DNA of 64,000 nt from Neospora caninum Liverpool (lineage: Eukaryota > Apicomplexa > Conoidasida > Eucoccidiorida > Sarcocystidae): contig NC_018397.1 of assembly GCF_000208865.1 (NCBI RefSeq), forward strand, positions 3,680,748-3,744,747. The letters run 5' to 3'. The notes beneath the pieces were generated by a model, which searched no databases, was not told the DNA's origin, and saw nothing but the letters and a program-made list of their open reading frames with translations. How positions within the stretch are numbered: position 1 is the first letter of the stretch; the number at the start of each line of letters is the position of its first letter. The translations under genes were made by a program, and so were the position numbers. Positions 23,801 to 34,546 of the stretch are shown here, one piece after another.

Positions 23801-25775
23801 CTGCTTCGGAAGAACTTAACCGACACCCTGGTGAAGAAGTACCTCACGGGGCTTACGTTCTACCAGATGGTAAGAGGACCGGAGGCAACCCAAGAGGCAG
23901 ACGGGAAGCGGAGCTCACGGAAGAGGGAGGAAAACCCACTTTGACTGCGTGGAGCAGAAAGCACGAGGTCGCTATATACCGCAAGTCCGTGCATCGCCGT
24001 CGCGTGTCTTTTCGCTTCGTGCGTCCTGTCTCTTTTCTGTGGAGTTCTCCTGCCTCTCTCTCTCTGGTGTCGGGCCTCTTTTCAGGTTGCGCTCGACGCG
24101 CGCGTGAACCACCCAGACGAGCTGCTGGCGAACACAACTGCCAGCTTTTGCATGCTTGTCGCCTCGCTTTTCTCCTCGTTTCTCAAACCGACCGTGGACA
24201 TCGTCTTCCTGACTCGGTCGATTCTTCGGCACCTCGGCGTGAAGGCGCCGCTGTTCCTCGGCCTGTGGTATCTCCTCACAGCGGGCGTCCTTCACTGGGC
24301 CTCTCCGCCGATTGGAAAGAAGACTGCAAGGATGCATGAATTAGATGCCAAGTACCGAGGTGCGACCATGATTTGGAGGTTTTGTCGCTCTTAGCCCTTA
24401 CTGCCTGTTTCCCCTTTTTTTTTCTCTACCCTTCTCAGCCCGTCACCGCGCTGTGTGTTTTTTTAAGCCTCAGCAGAATCCGCAGAGATAGGGTAACACT
24501 CTGAGCGTCTCACGCCCCCTTTTGCGTTCATAAGGGTGTCGTCTTCCTTTATCACTTTGGGTTCCCTGTCTCTTCCTCCCCTGGCGTTTCCCCGCCCTCT
24601 CCTGTCTTTCCAGCGCTGCACTCGGACCTTCTTCAACACAGCGAAGAAATTGCTTTCTACGGCGGAGGCAAACCTGCGGCTCTGCGACTGCAACGCGCCT
24701 TCGACGCAGCCTGCGTGTATCGCCAGCACATTTTTTTCATTTACCACCTTCTTATGGGGACTCTGGACATGCTCTTTGCCAAGCACATGTCAGTGGTCAT
24801 GGGTTACGCGGTTGTGGCGCTTCCCGCGTTTCGAGAGAAACTCGAGGCTCTCTTGTCTCGGAGATCGGAGCCGCCGGCTTTGCTGGACATGACCGACTAC
24901 GTTGAAGTCTTCACCGCGGCAGAACATGCGAAAAAAATCAGGCAAAAACGCTTCTCCGATGAAATGCAAAGTCGAGGCCTTCTCGCCAGAATCCCCAGCC
25001 GAGGAGACAAGAAGGAAGATATTGCACATGTAAGGCCAAGCAGGCGAACGGCCGAAACAAGGCAATGAAAAAGAAGCATCCCGTCGGGTTTTTGGTCTCT
25101 CGGTTTTAAGGTGATTCTGTTCTGCGACTGCCTCTCTTATGGACACGAAACCAAACGCACATTTCAGTCTTTGTGTTCCATCCCATTCCTCTAAAGGTCG
25201 TTTTGACTCTTCGCTCTTTCCGTAATTCCCCCCGCAACTGGCCTTTGCAGTTGTGACAGAATCCTCTAGGGAATTCACTTTGCCTCTTACCTGGGAGTTC
25301 CTCACCTTTTCGTCCGCACGGCTTCCTGTTCGCATTCCCGTTTTCAGGCGTACGTTCGAAACAGCACTCTCCTCATCAACCTAGCGAAAGCCGTAGGTCG
25401 CATAGTGCTGGCCTACAAGGAGGTTCAGCAGCTCGGGGGATACACAGAACGGCTCTACGAATTTCTTCAGGTCGTTGAAGATCTGCAAAGAGGCGTCTAT
25501 TGCCCAACCGTCGCTTTGAACCGTAAGAAGGAACCGAACCCGCAGAGAGGAAGCGGATGCCGCATCGTTTCTCAGACGTGCATATCCAAATAGAGCGTGA
25601 TCGGTGGACATGTGATTGCTTACTTGTAGCGCGGCATCTACACTGAGCTGTAGTCCTTTCGAGTTGCATTCTCCCTTTGGTTCCCTTTTGCTGTTGATGT
25701 GACAAACCTTCTGGCTCCTGAACAATTATATATATATATATATATATGTAATTGTTTACGTACGTACAAATCATC

Positions 25776-25806
<31 letters not shown>

Positions 25807-26191
25807 GCACATGAATAATCGATACTTGATCCTCGTGGTGTATCCGGTCTCCCTGTGTTTTTGTTTCTGGCTTCAGAAGAGTCTAAAGGTAGAGAGGCCC
25901 ACATACTTGCTTCTACAGGAAGGTTGGTAACGGAGAGCAACTCAAAGACAGTGGAATTCCGCAACGTGGCTGTCGTAACACCCGGTGGTCACGTGCTGCT
26001 TCAGAACCTCTCGTTCGCCATCCAAACCGGAAAAAACGTCTTTCTTTTGGGACCCAACGGCTGCGGGAAAACCTCCCTGTTTCGGATTCTAGGTAACGCC
26101 TAGATATTGCGTACACGGGAAACGAAGGCCGCTCCCTTTCAGCGAATATACTACATACATACATGCATATGTATATATATATATATATATA

Positions 26192-26228
<37 letters not shown>

Positions 26229-26285
26229 CCTTCTATATTGTTAGAGGTATGTATATGTGTATATGACGGGATACATGCAGCTATA

Positions 26286-26321
<36 letters not shown>

Positions 26322-29189
26322 CGATTAACTATTTATCACCATCTGTGCGCGGATATGCATGAATAGATTTACACCCTTTGCGTGTTGACATTTCTGGATG
26401 TTTTGCCTGCACTCTTTCTTTTCTCTGTCATGTTTGTGTCTTTGGCTGCGCTCCGATCGGTGCTGATCCGTTTGACAAAAAGGGGAGACATCCGAATGGT
26501 GTTTTTCCTTGTGCTCTTGTTCACCTGCGATAACTGGGACGATAACTGGGACGCGGGCCAAGGGAATCGCTTCGTGAGGTTTGTTCCGTTGCATCCTGAG
26601 TTGCTGTTGCATGCCGTTTACTTTGCCTTTTGTTTTGACTGGGTCAGGACACCCAGAGAGATCTCGTAGAAACGGCGACAAGCAGTTGCCGCTCGCTCTG
26701 CCGCGGTCTGTGCCTTTATATCGTTTCTTCGTCTTTCTGGTCTTATCTTCAGGTGGGCTTTGGCCTCTCGTAGAAGGCGAAGTCCGGAAACCCAAGGCCT
26801 CCAAGCTGTTCTACATCCCTCAAAGGCCTTACATGCCCGAAGGAACACTTCGCGATCAGGTACAGTTTTTTCTCTATGTCTTCTCTCGTTTTGTCTCCTC
26901 TTGTTCTTCGGCCGTGGTCTGCCTTCCGTCTCTTCCTCTCGCTTTCTTTGTGGGGCGTATCTCTCCGCATTCATTTCCCCTCTTTTTTCTCAGGTGATTT
27001 ACCCTATGGCGTACGAGGACTACATGCAGAGAGAGGCGGAGAACGACGAACAGCTGGAGGTATTGCTGCGCCTGGTCGGCCTCGGCCACCTTCTTGAGAG
27101 ATTTCCGGAAAAGTGGGAGACGTGGCGAGACTGGCACGACGTCCTCAGTGGCGGCGAGAAGCAGCGCATGGCCTTTGCGCGCCTTTTCTTTCACCAGTAA
27201 GCGAAAAGAGGCGAGACGAAACACGAAAAAGAGGCGAGAGAAAAAGAGGCGAGAGGAAAAGCGGCGAGGATGGAAACAGCCCACTGCGGGAACAAACAAG
27301 AAAACGACAAGAGGGTGCATGCTTCAGGAGGCTGAATATCCAAAGCAGAACCCGAGTTAAATCCACGAGGTGTCGGCTCTTCTGTATTCAATCAGACAGC
27401 AACTGGGAAAATCGACGCGCTACCGCTCCAGCACTGTGATGTCCTTCAGAAGCGTCTTTGGTTTCGAAAGCCAGGGTTTGTCTCCTATCACCCTGCATCT
27501 TGCCTCTTGAGTTTCTCTGGCGCCCTGAAGAACCCAGTTCTGTCGCACTGTTTCACTTTTTTCAGACCGGTTTTTGCCATCTTGGACGAGGCGACGAGTG
27601 CAGTGTCGGTGGACATGGAGAGCACTCTGTACCGTCTCTGCCGCGAGCGCCACATCACGTTGATCACGATTTCCCACAACTTGAGTTTGCTGAAATACCA
27701 CGAGTCGCTGCTTCGAATCTCCCCCGCGACGGCTGAAGACGGCCACGGCCCCGCCGGACAGCAGTGGTCCTTCGAGCCGACAGAGGGTTTGCGGCGTCTG
27801 GACAGCTACTCCTTTCTGCTCAACGTTGCAGATGATACCGACGCGCCGAGTCGAAACGCGCGTTTGCGCGAGAAGAAACGAGAGGGCCGATACAGCCCAG
27901 CGGAGGCCAGAGCGCGAGTCAGGGGCCGCGCGTTGCGCGAGAGACGCTGTGAGGTCGGTAGCATCGAGCACGGCGACACGGCAGAAGGTGGAGGTTGGAT
28001 CGAGAGGCTATCCGAACTCGCGAGTGAATCCGAGGGAAGGAGAGGAAGCGAAAGAGAGGTCGAAGCTCGAGGACAGCCTCCAGAAGAGAGGAGAAGCGAC
28101 AGGGAGGAAGACGACACACCAGCAACCCGTCCACGTAAACAGAGGCTTCGTCGCGGAAACACCCGATCAACACGTCAGGTGCTTGCGCCCGTGCATGCAG
28201 GCGCTTCCTACGAAGCCTCGCCTTCGGCTTCCTCCTCCTCGGGGAGATATCCGGAGGCGATTGAGATTCAGGCGGGAGGTTCCGTGTCACCTGTCGAGAC
28301 AGACGGCCCGAGTCACACGCCGGAAGTGGGCGTGTGTGGAACCGAGGGCGAATGCGAGGGGTGGAGTCCATGCGGGGAGTCCGCGCGCGAAGAGCGGAGA
28401 AAAGAGACACGTTCGAGAGAAGCCCTACTAATTGAAGCCGACGCCGACGGAGACGCGGTCGTCGTGATTCAAGAAAGCGTATCGGATCTCGAAGAAGAGG
28501 AGCTGGTCCGAGCCTGCTTCTTTCGCCTTCCGCGATCGGCGGCTGGCTCGGACCTCTCCCACTCTCCAGAGGTCCTCAGTCGCCGCACCACGCGGTACCT
28601 TGCAGGAACTGAAGGCGCGGATCTGCCGCAAGCAAACGCGAACGGCAGCACACAACCCGAGACTTGGCCGACTGTGGAAGGCAATCGAGACGCGCAGCGG
28701 CTGTCGGAGACTGCGCATCCTTCTTTCAAATCCATAGAAGCGGAGCCGACCAGCGACCGCGGGTTTTGGGGGGTTCCAAATGCACCGGAGGTATCGCCGC
28801 TCCTCCTTGCGGCGGCCCAGATCGTGGCTGAAACGGACTTTTCTGTCGTGAAGAGCGGAGAGACCGGCGGCGCCGACGAGGTGGGCACGGCGCGGAAATC
28901 TTCAGAGGAAAGACAAGCACGGTTGTTTCCTCCGTTCTTCACTACCGCTCCCTCGTGTTCGTCGTCGACTCCACCTTGTCGGGGCGACTCGGTTTGTACT
29001 CGGAGAAGACACAGCGGCCCCGCCGAGGGACGGCTGCCGCTCTCAGCGGCACGTATCGGCGCGGCGGCAGCCGAAGCGACGGTGATGTGTCTGAAGCAGG
29101 CGAGAGAAAAACAGAAAAAACTCGAAGAAGGCGGACACAACGTTAGCTGGAAAGGCGACCAGTGCCACCCGGATCGAAGGAATGCCTAG
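20888..29189 (+). CDS. ABC half transporter, subfamily D (ALDP/PMP70-like), probable peroxisomal acyl-CoA importer
   Basis: ABCD half transporters dimerise and import very-long-chain or other fatty acyl-CoAs into peroxisomes. My model has nine exons: 20888-20919, 21250-23869, 24086-24359, 24614-25029, 25348-25522, 25877-26092, 26753-26859, 26994-27196 and 27566-29189; all junctions GT-AG, phases consistent, 1,888 residues. One extra hydrophobic segment ([10 protein letters not shown]) lies near residue 170, followed by about 560 disordered residues. The TMD starts near 760 with [38 protein letters not shown] (NPDQ-like) and [10 protein letters not shown]. The NBD shows [12 protein letters not shown] (Walker A, about 1232), [20 protein letters not shown] (Q-loop with the ABCD-typical extension), [16 protein letters not shown] (signature, about 1331), [10 protein letters not shown] (Walker B) and TISHN (H-loop). 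All catalytic elements are intact. About 470 disordered residues follow. Typical ABCD proteins are 650-750 residues. The 11-codon first exon is predicted from splice and phase fit only. Confidence 0.9.
25726..25747. repeat. (TA)n microsatellite
   Basis: TA run in intron 5 of the ABCD gene. Confidence 0.9.
25776..25802. repeat. (TA)n microsatellite
   Basis: Second TA run in intron 5 of the ABCD gene, about 75 bp before the 3' splice site. Confidence 0.92.
26167..26224. repeat. (TA)n microsatellite
   Basis: TA array with one C interruption in intron 6 of the ABCD gene, just after the exon that encodes Walker A. Confidence 0.93.
26285..26318. repeat. (TA)n microsatellite
   Basis: Second TA run in intron 6 of the ABCD gene. 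Confidence 0.93.
27204..27268 (+). repeat. short tandem repeat rich in AGGCGAG
   Basis: Four near-copies of an (A)n-gaggcgaga unit, the last reading gcggcgagg, at the start of intron 8 of the ABCD gene, immediately after the 5' splice site at 27197. The surrounding sequence is almost pure purine on the + strand. Confidence 0.75.
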
Positions 29190-30077
29190 AAGAAGGACAG
29201 AAGGGAAGCTGAGGGAGAGCGTGGGAGAACATCTCGGAGGAGCTGTGCGACGTTATTTAGATTCTTGCTTTCTATCAAGCGCAGGAGACGAAGACAAAGT
29301 TGCGGGGGGTCCTCCCTGGTTCCAGCGCTACACACAGGCTTGGTTGGCCGAATTGGAAACGACCTCGAAGCCAGGGCGGAGTCCTTTCTCTAATTTCACC
29401 TTCCTGTCATTTCTATGAACTGCAGCAGAGGCTCGTGGCTGCTCGCTGTGCTCCGTAGCGCGTTCTTCATAACTGCCTATGGAAAAAGGAAGTTCTCAAG
29501 TGCTTTATTCACGTCTCGCCAGCAGACGCAAGTGCAAACGCACACTCTCCACGCGTGAGTCACTGCATACGATCCAGCTAAATACTCCTTTTAGGCATGC
29601 ATATGACCGTAACTCGCCTTGCACGCGTGCACGTTCCCCTATTCTCTGCGACGAACCAGCGGCTTTTGGCAAACCCTTTAACTCTTAGAACTTTGAGAGG
29701 CGGTCCCAGAAGCCAGCGTTGAGTGCATGCGATCTTCAGAGGACCCCGCTGAAAAGCATTAAGGTTCGCGTTCGCGAGCTAACTGCAACAAAACGCCGTG
29801 CATGCATTTCAGTCTGCATGCGAAGCACCAACTGGAGAGGCACATATACGTCAACGAACACAACCTCCGGGCCGCAATCGACTTCACGTGGAAACAAACC
29901 TTGAATAATCAACTGAAATAAAACTTTACCAGAAATCGTTTCTGCTTCGGTTCTTTCGGAAAACAAACTACTGAAAAAAACACTCCCACCGTGACAGGTC
30001 CTCGTTTCGCACAGAAGTAAATACTTGCATAGGCAAAAATATACCCACACATATATATAAAGACACGCAAACACAAG

Positions 30078-30113
<36 letters not shown>

Positions 30114-30743
30114 TACATAGATATGGGTAGACATATTGGTACATGCATGCACGAAGCATTTTCAAATCTGCGCAGAGGACAAGGGGGGGAGAGGGTTTGG
30201 ATGCCGGCTTTGTCTCTTTGTCTCCTTCCTGTGTTTGCTTGAGCAAGCAGCCACTTTGCTCCCTTGCATATGATTCTTGGAGATAGAGAGACAAATCCCA
30301 TCGATTGCTGCGTACTGATCACGGAAAACAGCTCAGCGCTTGGCAGGGATCCTATAGCAGAGAGACGAACATGTGCGTGCTTCTTATCGTCTATGCCCGC
30401 ACAACACGGCAATCGAGACTTCTTCCAGCCCCCTAGGAGCGTTCGCTTCCGCCTCTCCTTTTGTTCTGCTCGTTGCCCTTCCTGATTCTCCTTTCACCCT
30501 CAGACAGACTCACAGAACGCGAGTGTCGAAGAAATGTCTCATCTGCATTTTCTCCTCCCCGCGTTCTTCTCACACTCATGTAGGAGCTTTCTCCACTCGT
30601 CTTCCCCCCTTTTCCTCCGTTTCAACCGACCCGAGGTTTGTATGTGGAGAGTTCGATACCCGCATGCGTCCTTCTTCTCTCTCCCCTTGTCTTCCTCTCT
30701 CCCCTTGTCTTTCTATCTCTCTCGTTTGCTTCCTCTGACCGTT
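29190..30743. other. convergent intergenic region between ABCD and SLC6-like genes
   Basis: 1.55 kb between two convergent stop codons, so it should hold both 3' UTRs. It contains a TA array at about 30080-30110 and TGCATGC words (for example 29724). I see no gene. Confidence 0.6.
30080..30110. repeat. (TA)n microsatellite
   Basis: TA run in the convergent spacer between the ABCD and SLC6-like genes. Confidence 0.93.
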
Positions 30744-33700
30744 TCACTGCCTTGTCTCTGCCAGGGTGTTGCTCCCCGGATTCATCTCTGAGACTCCTGC
30801 ATGGACATCCAAGGCCGGCTTCCCGATTAGGCACTGGGAGGGCCAGCGAGAGTCGGAGTTCCACTCCTTCAGATCCTCCGCAATTCCGCCCTCCACTGGA
30901 CCGCCCTCGGCGCCTGCCTCTGCGCGCCACGTACCCGCTGCTGGTCGCCGGCTGCCTGGTCTCGGCCCAGCTGCATGCGGCGAGACAGGCCTCCCCATGA
31001 GGACGATTTCTGTGGTTCTTCCTGCGGCTTCTACCCTCGTGCTGTCCGCGTCTGCGTGCTTCCGATCCAGGCGGTCGTTCATCCGCTTTCGAACCGACTT
31101 GGCGAGCATCACGAGAGGAATCGGAAAGACCGTGCCGATGGCGAAGAGCCAACCAAGGAGAAGACTCCAGTCGGGCCAGCCTTCGGCATACCTCCACCCG
31201 CGACACGAAGGACCGCGGAACTCCGCCGCGCATGTGCAGAGCCCCGTGCTTGCGTTGCATGCACCGTGTCCCTCTTCCGCGTTGCAGTTTTCTGGGCACC
31301 AGATCTCCGTCTCTGAGGACAACCGAGAGCTGCAGTCCAAGCCGCCCCATCCTGGGAGACAAAAACACATGCTGAAGTCGATGCACTCAGAGGAGGACGA
31401 GGAATCGGAATCAGACGCGAGATAAGACCGAGCAGCAGGAGCGGACGAGGGAGAAGCAGGAGCGGACGAGGGAGAAGTAGGAGGGGACGAGGGAGAAGAC
31501 TTGGATGGTGCGGAAGAAGGTATCCGCTCAAGGAAGGAAGACGGCGAAGATAGAGAGACGGAAGAAAGAGACGCCGAGTAGGCAGGAAGTTCTCCAGAAG
31601 CCGCCAGGCGCCTGTTTTGTTTGTGAGCTTGCGAGGACACCAACACCTTCTGTGAAAGACCAAGCCTAGTCTGTGCATCTGGCGTATGTTCAATTGTCCT
31701 CCCTTCTTCCTCTTCATCGGCGCCTTCCTCACTGGTTAACCGCCGTGCCTCTTGTTCCTGGGACCGGCCGCTTTCTCTCGCCAGAGAAATCTCACCTCCA
31801 GAGAAACTGGAATTCTCCTCGGAAGAAGGCTGCGATGACGCAGATTGCGACGGGGAAGGGGGAGAAGAAGAAGAGGGAGAGGAAGAAGAAGAGGGAGAGG
31901 AAGAAGAAGAAGAGGGAGAAGAAGAAGAAGAGGGAGAGGAAGAAGAAGAGGGAGAAGAAGAAGAGGGAGAGGAAGAAGAGGGAGAGGAAGAAGAGGGAGA
32001 GGAAGAAGAAGAGGGAGAAGAAGAGGGAGAGGAAGAAGAGGGAGAGGAAGAAGAGGGAGAGGAAGAAGGGGGAGAAGACGAGCGAGAGAGCGACGGGGAA
32101 GAGGTTGAACCGGGCAAAGAGGCTGAAGACTCGACTGAGGAATCGTCATGCTGGGGTGACGAGGAGGCTGAAGAGCCGCCCTTCTCTGAGGGGCAATTTC
32201 CAGAGAAGCAGTTCTTTCCCGCCTCGAGATTTCTTCCGTCTCTCGCATCTGTCCTGGCACCTGTCGCCTTGCCCGGTTCCCGCTTCGCGTCAGGATCGTG
32301 CGCTGGGGCTGCCGGGTTCCCCTGCGCTTCCAGGTCCGCTCCACCGATCTGGTGTGGATCATCGCCCTTGTTCTCGTCTCCTGCTGTCTCCCTCTCTGTC
32401 GCCGCGAGCGCGAAGCGGGAGATCTCTTCGCCACACAACACACATTTTCCGTGGCCATTGCATGCGACGGGGCTGCCTAGACACCCGCGCCCCCTGTCGC
32501 TGCGCTGTTTCTGGCCGAGGCCAGCATGCGGGGAGGACGGGGAGGCGAACCAGTGCACGCCGCAGAGAGTGAGGAGAAGGAGCAGAACTGGTAGGAAGAC
32601 AGTGAAGTAGCGCCGCATGTGGGGCGAGGAAACGAGGAAGAGGGAAAACACGTCCAGCTTCGCATTCCTTCTCCGGCGCCTTCGATCGTCTTCAGTCTGC
32701 CCGGGGTACGGAGAAGAGGGAGGACAGGCACACACGTCTTGCGCGTACCGTGGCGACAGAGGGTGAGGAGGAAGGTTCGAAGAAGCGTTCACACCCCAGA
32801 GAGACGCCTGCATAGCGGAAGCAGACGCGTCCTCCTGTGAGGACGGAAGAGCATTTGGAGGCAGAGACCGGTTTCCGACATCTCTCTGTCCTGTTTCTCT
32901 GCGTTCCTGCTCGGGGCGAAGCAGCCGAGGCGCGTCGCCTAGAGCAGGAGTTGGGCACGAAGGCGAAGCAGCGGGGCGAGGAGGCGCCGGACTGTCCGGC
33001 AGCGGCGCGTCTGCGAGGACACTCGAGAGCTGCGGGGCGAGAGTCTGGATGTCGTAATGCAGGACGACTGCAAGAACTTCGCACAGAGCAACGAGACACA
33101 GCGACACAGTTCCGGCGAAGGTGTCGAGCAGATCCACCCAGTAGATGCCGACCGGGGAGACGAAGACGATGCCGAGGAGGAAGAGAAACACCGAGAGAAG
33201 CAGAGCGAGGACCGTCTTGGGCAAGGCGCGAAAGAGCGAGGCTTCAATCCACGCCGTCATGATCACCTCGAGCATCGCGAACTGGCTGTTCAAGCCCAGG
33301 CAGACAAAGAGAGAAAAGAAGCACACCGAAAAGAAGGCAGCCCCAGGCAGCGTGCCGAGCGCGAACGGGTAGGCCACGAAGACCACACCGCTCCCCACTC
33401 GCGCGACCTGAAAACAGGAGAAAAGAGGGAAATGGGGAAGTCGAAAACGGAGACGCGAGAGCGAGAAAAACCGAGGAGGAACGAGAAACAAACGTGGAAG
33501 GGCCGAAGGAGAGAGGAGACTGAAAGCAAAACGTGGCAACGCGGCAAACAAGGCAACCATAGTCACAGCTGTCTCCATCGAGCTGTAGGTTGAAAGAACC
33601 AGAGAGAAGAGAGACACGGAGACAGAGACAGAGAAAAGTAGCAAAGGAGAGAGAAACGTGTGGAAGAAAAGAGACGGAAGGCGGAACAACCCTGCAGACC

Positions 33701-34227
33701 AGCGTGTGCAGCGCTGTCAGGTGGTTTTCAACAGCGAAAATGCCCACACGGCTCGCCGATAAGCGCTTTAACGACAGAGCATGCGCGATTGTTTCGCCTG
33801 TCTACACGGCCGCACCTCGTCTACGGGCTGCCCAGACACCTGGGCCATGTGGCCAATGACGGCGAAGACTCCCAGGCCAGCTAGGAAAGCAGTCACTGCA
33901 CTGATGCTCGTCACCACGATGGCGTCCGTGACAAAGTTGTTCTTCACTGAATTAAAGGACGCGTAGTTCACCAGTGAACCCCAGGCAATGCCGAGGCTGA
34001 AGAAAACTTGCGAACCTGCGACTGCCCACGTGCGAGGCTCCAGAAGCAACTGCCACTGGGGGGTGAAGTAGTACGAAAGCCCCAGACCTGGACGCGCACG
34101 AGAAGAATCAAACGGGGAAAGCAACGGGAAAACGCTGGTGATTTCCATCTGATCGTGACCCCAAACACAGCCGCTCAACTCTACGTATCTACATATACAT
34201 CTACATATATGCTTATATATGCACGCG

Positions 34228-34270
<43 letters not shown>

Positions 34271-34505
34271 GAAGATAGTCTCAGATGTACATGAGCATAT
34301 ACAGGTTCAAAACTTCAATCATGCAGATATACATATATATGTATACATATGTTCGATTCTGCACGTTTTGGGTTACAACATAGAACTGGACTCCAGAGTG
34401 CGATCTGGTCTCACATTCTCGTAAATGCCGATTTGGAGGTTTCAAAAACTTCTTGTCTCTAAAACCAGACGAAAAACGTTCAGGAACAACGCCCATCAAT
34501 CACAG

Positions 34506-34546
<41 letters not shown>

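Noticed and set aside
30766..32572. long plus-strand frames opposite the SLC6-like gene, including an Arg/Gly repeat frame at 31845-32108
   Set aside because: They are antisense shadows of the minus-strand Ser/Pro coding repeat; the SLC6 and EGF motifs fix the coding strand.
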